In this document: one piece after another, positions 13,557 to 16,819 of the stretch | How the letters are laid out: every line of letters begins with the position of its first letter | How positions within the stretch are numbered: the stretch's first letter is position 1 | Assembly (NCBI GenBank): GCA_958415865.1 | Contig: CATYZV010000010.1 | Location: forward strand, 1 to 16,819 | Length of the DNA: 16,819 bases | Origin: an uncultured Selenomonadaceae bacterium | GTDB lineage: Bacteria > Bacillota > Negativicutes > Selenomonadales > Selenomonadaceae | Reading direction: 5' to 3' | Made by a program: the position numbers and the translations under genes | The notes under the pieces: model-generated | Database searches by the model: none | Told to the model about the DNA's origin: nothing | The model's input: only the letters and a program-made list of their open reading frames with translations

Positions 13557-14168
13557 ATGTCATTGACATTTTTGGCAGATTTGGCAAAGAGGCGTAGCAT
13601 TTACAAGCTGGGCAAGGGAAAATTTTACGGACAGTCGGATATACAGCTCGCCATCCGCGATGCGATGAAATTCACGCCGGCGGCGTTTGATATGCCGACG
13701 ACGAACGTCATAACGGCATTCGGCGCAAAGCATGAGGAATTATGGGCTGCCGTGCGCGAGGTCTTTGCCAAGAAACTCGCGAAAAAACAGGACGCGCTCG
13801 ATGCGCTCAACAAAAAGATAGACGGCTTCGTCGGCGGCGAAGGCACTATTTTATTCTACGAAGATCAGTCGATGGTCGAAGAATTAAAGCAGACTTACGC
13901 CATGTACGCCGATAATTTCGCTTCATGGTCGCTGCAGGGCTGCGGTATGGTACAGCTGAATATCTGGTCAGCACTCGCCAACATCAACCTCGGTGCCAAT
14001 CTGCAGCATTACAATCCCGATATCGACGCAGCGATGAAGGAGATGTTTTCCGTGCCCGACGGTTGGAAACTCATTTCGCAGATGCCGTTCGGCTCAATTT
14101 TGGAATATCCGCGCCCCAAAGACTACGATGAGCCGCTGGGCGAAGACAGGCTCAAGGTGTTCAAATGA
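13557..14168 (+). CDS. Nitroreductase family protein (Frm2/Hbn1-like)
   Basis: This 203-residue protein matches the small FMN-dependent nitroreductase family, subgroup with Frm2/Hbn1 and related bacterial enzymes. It probably uses NAD(P)H to reduce nitro or quinone compounds in the cytoplasm; the true substrate cannot be told. Visible features are the FMN-binding KRRSIYKLG near residues 11-19, FTPAAFDMPT (about 39-48), GTILFYEDQSMVEEL, and the C-terminal GMVQLNIWSALANINLGA with LQHYNP and WKLISQMPFG. The length is normal. ATG 13557 follows GAGGTGAT. The last codon overlaps the ruvA start as ATGA (14165-14168), so the two are translationally coupled even though the function has no obvious link to recombination. 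Confidence 0.85.
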   Translation: MSLTFLADLAKRRSIYKLGKGKFYGQSDIQLAIRDAMKFTPAAFDMPTTNVITAFGAKHEELWAAVREVFAKKLAKKQDALDALNKKIDGFVGGEGTILFYEDQSMVEELKQTYAMYADNFASWSLQGCGMVQLNIWSALANINLGANLQHYNPDIDAAMKEMFSVPDGWKLISQMPFGSILEYPRPKDYDEPLGEDRLKVFK

Positions 14169-14773
14169 TAGCGTATCTGCACGGAAAAATAACGTATTTA
14201 AAGAGCGACAGCTGCTTTATCGACGTGAACGGCGTAGGATATAGAGTATTCATAACTTCGCTTACGCGCAGCCGCCTGCACCTTAAAGACGAAATTACGC
14301 TCTACACGTATCTGAGCGTGCGCGAAGATGCGATGCTACTGTACGGCTTCATAGAACAGACGGATTACGATATATTCTGCAAGCTGATATCCGTGTCCAA
14401 GATAGGGCCTAAGGCAGCCATGGGGCTGCTATCGGCACTGCCCGGTGAAAAGCTCGTCTGGGCTGTGCAGAATAAGCAGGTCAGCCTCTTGACGAACGCG
14501 CCCGGCATAGGCAAGAAGACAGCTGAACGGCTTGTGCTGGAACTAAAAGATAAATTCAGTGATATAGCTGTAGCCGATACTGCCATGGACGAACAGATAT
14601 TGATAGATTCCGCGCCCGAAGAGCCTTCCGATACCTACGGCGAAGCCTCCGAAGCACTGCAGCAGCTCGGCTACACGCGGGCGGAAATATCGTCAGTGCT
14701 CAAAAAGGCAAAAAATCTCTCTTCGACTGAAGATATAATTAAATTCGCATTAAAAGAACTGTCCTCGTTTTGA
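14165..14773 (+). CDS. ruvA: Holliday junction branch-migration protein RuvA
   Basis: This 202-residue protein binds four-way DNA junctions as a tetramer and loads the RuvB motor. The N-terminal OB-fold starts MIAYLHGKITYL and includes VNGVGYRVF. Two helix-hairpin-helix motifs follow: ISVSKIGPKAAMGLLSALPG (about 75-94) and LTNAPGIGKKTAERLVLEL (about 108-126). An acidic linker leads to domain III (about 155-202), which contacts RuvB. Start ATG 14165 overlaps the stop of the nitroreductase gene by 4 nt. ruvC follows after 36 nt. No ruvB is adjacent, so the motor protein must be encoded elsewhere. Confidence 0.95.
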   Translation: MIAYLHGKITYLKSDSCFIDVNGVGYRVFITSLTRSRLHLKDEITLYTYLSVREDAMLLYGFIEQTDYDIFCKLISVSKIGPKAAMGLLSALPGEKLVWAVQNKQVSLLTNAPGIGKKTAERLVLELKDKFSDIAVADTAMDEQILIDSAPEEPSDTYGEASEALQQLGYTRAEISSVLKKAKNLSSTEDIIKFALKELSSF

Positions 14774-14809
14774 GGCCGGACCATAATCTAAAGCGAAAGG
14801 AATTACGCA

Positions 14810-15304
14810 ATGTTAGCATTGGGCATTGACCCCGGAACGGCAATCTGCGGCTACGGGCTGGTGCATATGGCAGGCAGCCGCCTGACAGCCGTGGAGTACG
14901 GCGCTATTTTAACCAGTCCCAAGATGCGGCCGCAGGACAGGCTCAAGAAAATTCACGTGGAGCTGACCGATATAATTAAGCAGTATAAGCCCGATGTCAT
15001 GGGCGTGGAACAGCTGTTCTTCAACCGCAACGTTACGACGGCTATTCCCGTCGGACAGGCACGCGGCGTAGTGCTGCTGGCAGCGGCAGAAAATGATTTA
15101 GAGCTGGTGGAGCGCACGCCTCTTCAGATAAAGCAGTCGGTCGTCGGCTACGGCAGAGCCTCCAAAGAGCAGATAATCTACATGGTTACGAAGATACTGC
15201 ACCTGCCTGAGCCGCCCAAGCCCGACGATGTGGCGGACGCGCTCGCCGTCGCCATCTGCACGACGCACTGCATGAACAGCCTGACTTGGAGAAATAAATT
15301 GTAG
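14810..15304 (+). CDS. ruvC: Holliday junction resolvase RuvC
   Basis: This 164-residue endonuclease cuts Holliday junctions symmetrically. The four acidic catalytic residues of the RNase H-like fold are in place: D7 in LGIDPGT, E67 in GVEQLFF, and D140 and D143 in KPDDVADALAVAI. The segment FNRNVTTAIPVGQARGV (about 71-87) is also typical. Length is close to the Escherichia coli enzyme. ATG 14810 has AAAGGA upstream. It lies after ruvA, the reverse of the common ruvC-ruvA order, and is followed after 23 nt by an RCK-domain gene where ruvB might be expected. Confidence 0.95.
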   Translation: MLALGIDPGTAICGYGLVHMAGSRLTAVEYGAILTSPKMRPQDRLKKIHVELTDIIKQYKPDVMGVEQLFFNRNVTTAIPVGQARGVVLLAAAENDLELVERTPLQIKQSVVGYGRASKEQIIYMVTKILHLPEPPKPDDVADALAVAICTTHCMNSLTWRNKL

Positions 15305-15327
15305 CATTAAACAAAGGAGAATCATCA

Positions 15328-16008
15328 ATGGTATTTTCGCGCAAAAAGCAGAGTGAACGCCAATTCGCCGTGATCGGGCTGGGCAGGTTCGGCAGGAATA
15401 TAGCCATAGCCCTGCACGAAATGGGCTACGATGTGCTTGCCATCGACCGCGATATGGAGCGCGTGCAGGAATTCAGCCACGAGGTAACGCACGTCGTACA
15501 GGCTGACACGACGGATGAAGACGCACTGCGCTCGCTGGGCATTTTGAACTTCGATGTCGTAATCGTCGCCATTGGCTCAGATATTGAAGCCAACATCATG
15601 ACGACTTTGCAGCTGAAGGAAATAGGCGTGCCCTACATCGTCGCCATCGCCCGCAACGTCCTACAGATAAAAGTGCTGGAAAAAATCGGTGCCAACCGCG
15701 TCGTCGCACCGGAGCGCGACATGGCGCGCCGCGTAGCCTACAACCTCGCTTCGACGAACATCATGGACTACATCGAGCTGTCGCCGCAGTTCAGCATCGT
15801 GGAAATAGCCGTGCCCAAGGCTATCCGCGGCAAGAGCCTGAGCGAATCGAATATCCGCGCCAAGTACGGCTTGAACGTCGTCGCCATCAAACGCCACGAC
15901 AATTTGATCGTCTCGCCGCTGCCGACGGAAAAGCTGCTTGAAAACGATATCGTCGTCGTCGTGGGCAGCAATGAAAGCATCAACGGCTTGGAGGCATTGG
16001 AAAAATGA
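15328..16008 (+). CDS. KtrA/TrkA-type potassium uptake regulator (RCK protein)
   Basis: This 226-residue cytoplasmic protein has a TrkA-N Rossmann domain with GLGRFG (17-22) and an acidic D40 at the end of the second strand (AIDRD), the pattern for NAD(H)/ATP binding. A TrkA-C/RCK_C domain follows (about 140-226). Proteins of this size form ring assemblies that gate KtrB/TrkH-type potassium channels in the membrane. The channel partner is not in the window. ATG 15328 follows AAAGGAG. The stop codon overlaps the start of the next gene as ATGA, so the methyltransferase is coupled to it. The family call is firm; the choice between KtrA and KtrC is not possible. Confidence 0.9.
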   Translation: MVFSRKKQSERQFAVIGLGRFGRNIAIALHEMGYDVLAIDRDMERVQEFSHEVTHVVQADTTDEDALRSLGILNFDVVIVAIGSDIEANIMTTLQLKEIGVPYIVAIARNVLQIKVLEKIGANRVVAPERDMARRVAYNLASTNIMDYIELSPQFSIVEIAVPKAIRGKSLSESNIRAKYGLNVVAIKRHDNLIVSPLPTEKLLENDIVVVVGSNESINGLEALEK

Positions 16009-16819
16009 GCTTTGTCCCCGAACGCATAGAAAGTGCCAAAAACAGCAAAGTCAAGCTCGCCGTCAGCCTCCGTCAAAAGAAATACCGCGACAGGCACGGC
16101 ATTTACCTCGTCGAAGGACTGCGCAGCGTGGAAATGGCATTGCAGACAGACAAGCATATCGCTCCTGTAATGTGCTTTTTTACGGCTGAAATCCTCGCCG
16201 CCGACGAAAAACTTCTTCCCCTTTTGCAGCAGCTGAACTGTCCGCTATACGAAGTATCGGAAGCAATATTCGCCAAGCTCAGCGATACGCAGTCGCCGCA
16301 GGGTCTCATGCTCGCTGTCAAGAAGCCGCAGGCAGAACTTTCTGCCCTGCCGATTGAAGAGGACAGCTGCCTTTTAATCCTCGACCGCGTGCAGGACCCT
16401 GGCAACCTCGGCACCATCATCCGTTCAGCCGACGCGCTCGGAGCCGATGCGATCGCCTGCCTCAAGGGAACGGCAGACATCTATTCGCCCAAGACAGTGC
16501 GCTCTGCTATGGGTTCGCTGTTTAATCTGCCGATCGTAACGGATTTAGATGAAGCAGAGCTTATCGCTTTTGCTAGGCAAAAAGGCTTGAAGCTCTACGC
16601 TACAGCACTTGACGAAACTGCTGTCAAATCGTGGCAGGCTGATTTTTCTGCTAAATGTGCCATAGTGATGGGCAATGAAGCCAACGGCATTTCAGAAAAT
16701 CTACTCGCCGCAGCCGACGCGAAAATCTACATTCCGATGCTCGGTTCGGCCGAATCGTTCAACGTCGCCATCGCCTCTTCATTAATTCTTTATGAACGCG
16801 AGCGTAAAATATTTGACAT
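16005..16819 (+). CDS. SpoU (TrmH) family RNA 2'-O-methyltransferase, 3' truncated
   Basis: The frame runs open for 271 codons to the window edge without a stop. All three SpoU/SPOUT knot motifs are present: DPGNLGTIIRSADALGA with N134 and R140, IVMGNEANGIS with N224, E225 and N227, and IPMLGSAESFNVAIASSLI with N253. An N-terminal substrate-binding domain (about 1-105) begins with a basic stretch and LVEGLRSVEMAL, as in RlmB-like enzymes that methylate ribose in 23S rRNA with S-adenosylmethionine. The likely end lies only a few codons beyond the edge, given usual lengths of about 250-275. In some Firmicutes such a gene (ysgA) precedes pheST, which could be checked in flanking sequence. Start ATG 16005 overlaps the preceding stop by 4 nt. 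Confidence 0.9.
   Translation, partial: MSFVPERIESAKNSKVKLAVSLRQKKYRDRHGIYLVEGLRSVEMALQTDKHIAPVMCFFTAEILAADEKLLPLLQQLNCPLYEVSEAIFAKLSDTQSPQGLMLAVKKPQAELSALPIEEDSCLLILDRVQDPGNLGTIIRSADALGADAIACLKGTADIYSPKTVRSAMGSLFNLPIVTDLDEAELIAFARQKGLKLYATALDETAVKSWQADFSAKCAIVMGNEANGISENLLAAADAKIYIPMLGSAESFNVAIASSLILYERERKIFD

Noticed and set aside
1..16819. Mobile elements, CRISPR arrays, tRNA or rRNA genes, defence islands
   Set aside because: I found no transposase-like ORF, regularly spaced repeats, tRNA-like cloverleaf or composition break; the content is housekeeping throughout.

Overview
The window reads as a contiguous piece of a bacterial chromosome carrying mostly housekeeping genes. Gene content and sequence style point to a Negativicutes-type (Selenomonadales-like, diderm Firmicutes) anaerobe. 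The reasons are a tetrahydrofolate (THF) riboswitch in front of a folate ECF S-component, a split lysO exporter, DUF4127, the long U32/DUF3656 protein, mutS2, and a Firmicutes-style class A PBP and TyrRS. Base composition looks intermediate and even, with strong Shine-Dalgarno sites and several TTG/GTG starts. This placement is an inference and was not tested against a database. I see no mobile elements, CRISPR arrays, tRNAs or rRNAs.

Left end (1-920): a well-formed sigma-A-type promoter (47-75) leads into a THF aptamer (99-196). A hairpin that covers the ribosome binding site (212-245) follows, then folT (254-769), a probably overlooked 30-residue membrane peptide (782-874) and a strong intrinsic terminator (884-919). 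Next, on the minus strand, is a three-gene operon: a DUF4127 protein followed by the N- and C-terminal halves of the lysine exporter LysO as two separate ORFs (919-3556). It is transcribed from a good promoter at 3589-3617.

Middle (3672-12599): a divergent promoter drives zapA, then the U32/DUF3656 protein (RNA hydroxylation family), mutS2/rqcU, a class A penicillin-binding protein and tyrS, all on the plus strand with short gaps. The exceptions are the 167-nt zapA-U32 leader, which holds a long inverted repeat, and an 89-nt gap in front of the PBP gene. A hairpin with a duplicated 3' arm ends this block.

Right end (12684-16819): the yebC-family regulator stands alone between terminators. 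A tightly packed set follows: nitroreductase, ruvA, ruvC, a KtrA/TrkA-type RCK protein and a SpoU-family RNA methyltransferase. Two of its junctions are ATGA overlaps, and the last gene runs off the edge. ruvA precedes ruvC and no ruvB follows, unlike the textbook ruvC-ruvA-ruvB order.

No obviously new defence or mobile system is visible. The most useful leads are the riboswitch architecture with its small downstream membrane ORF, the DUF4127-lysO linkage with a split exporter, and the structured zapA-U32 leader.
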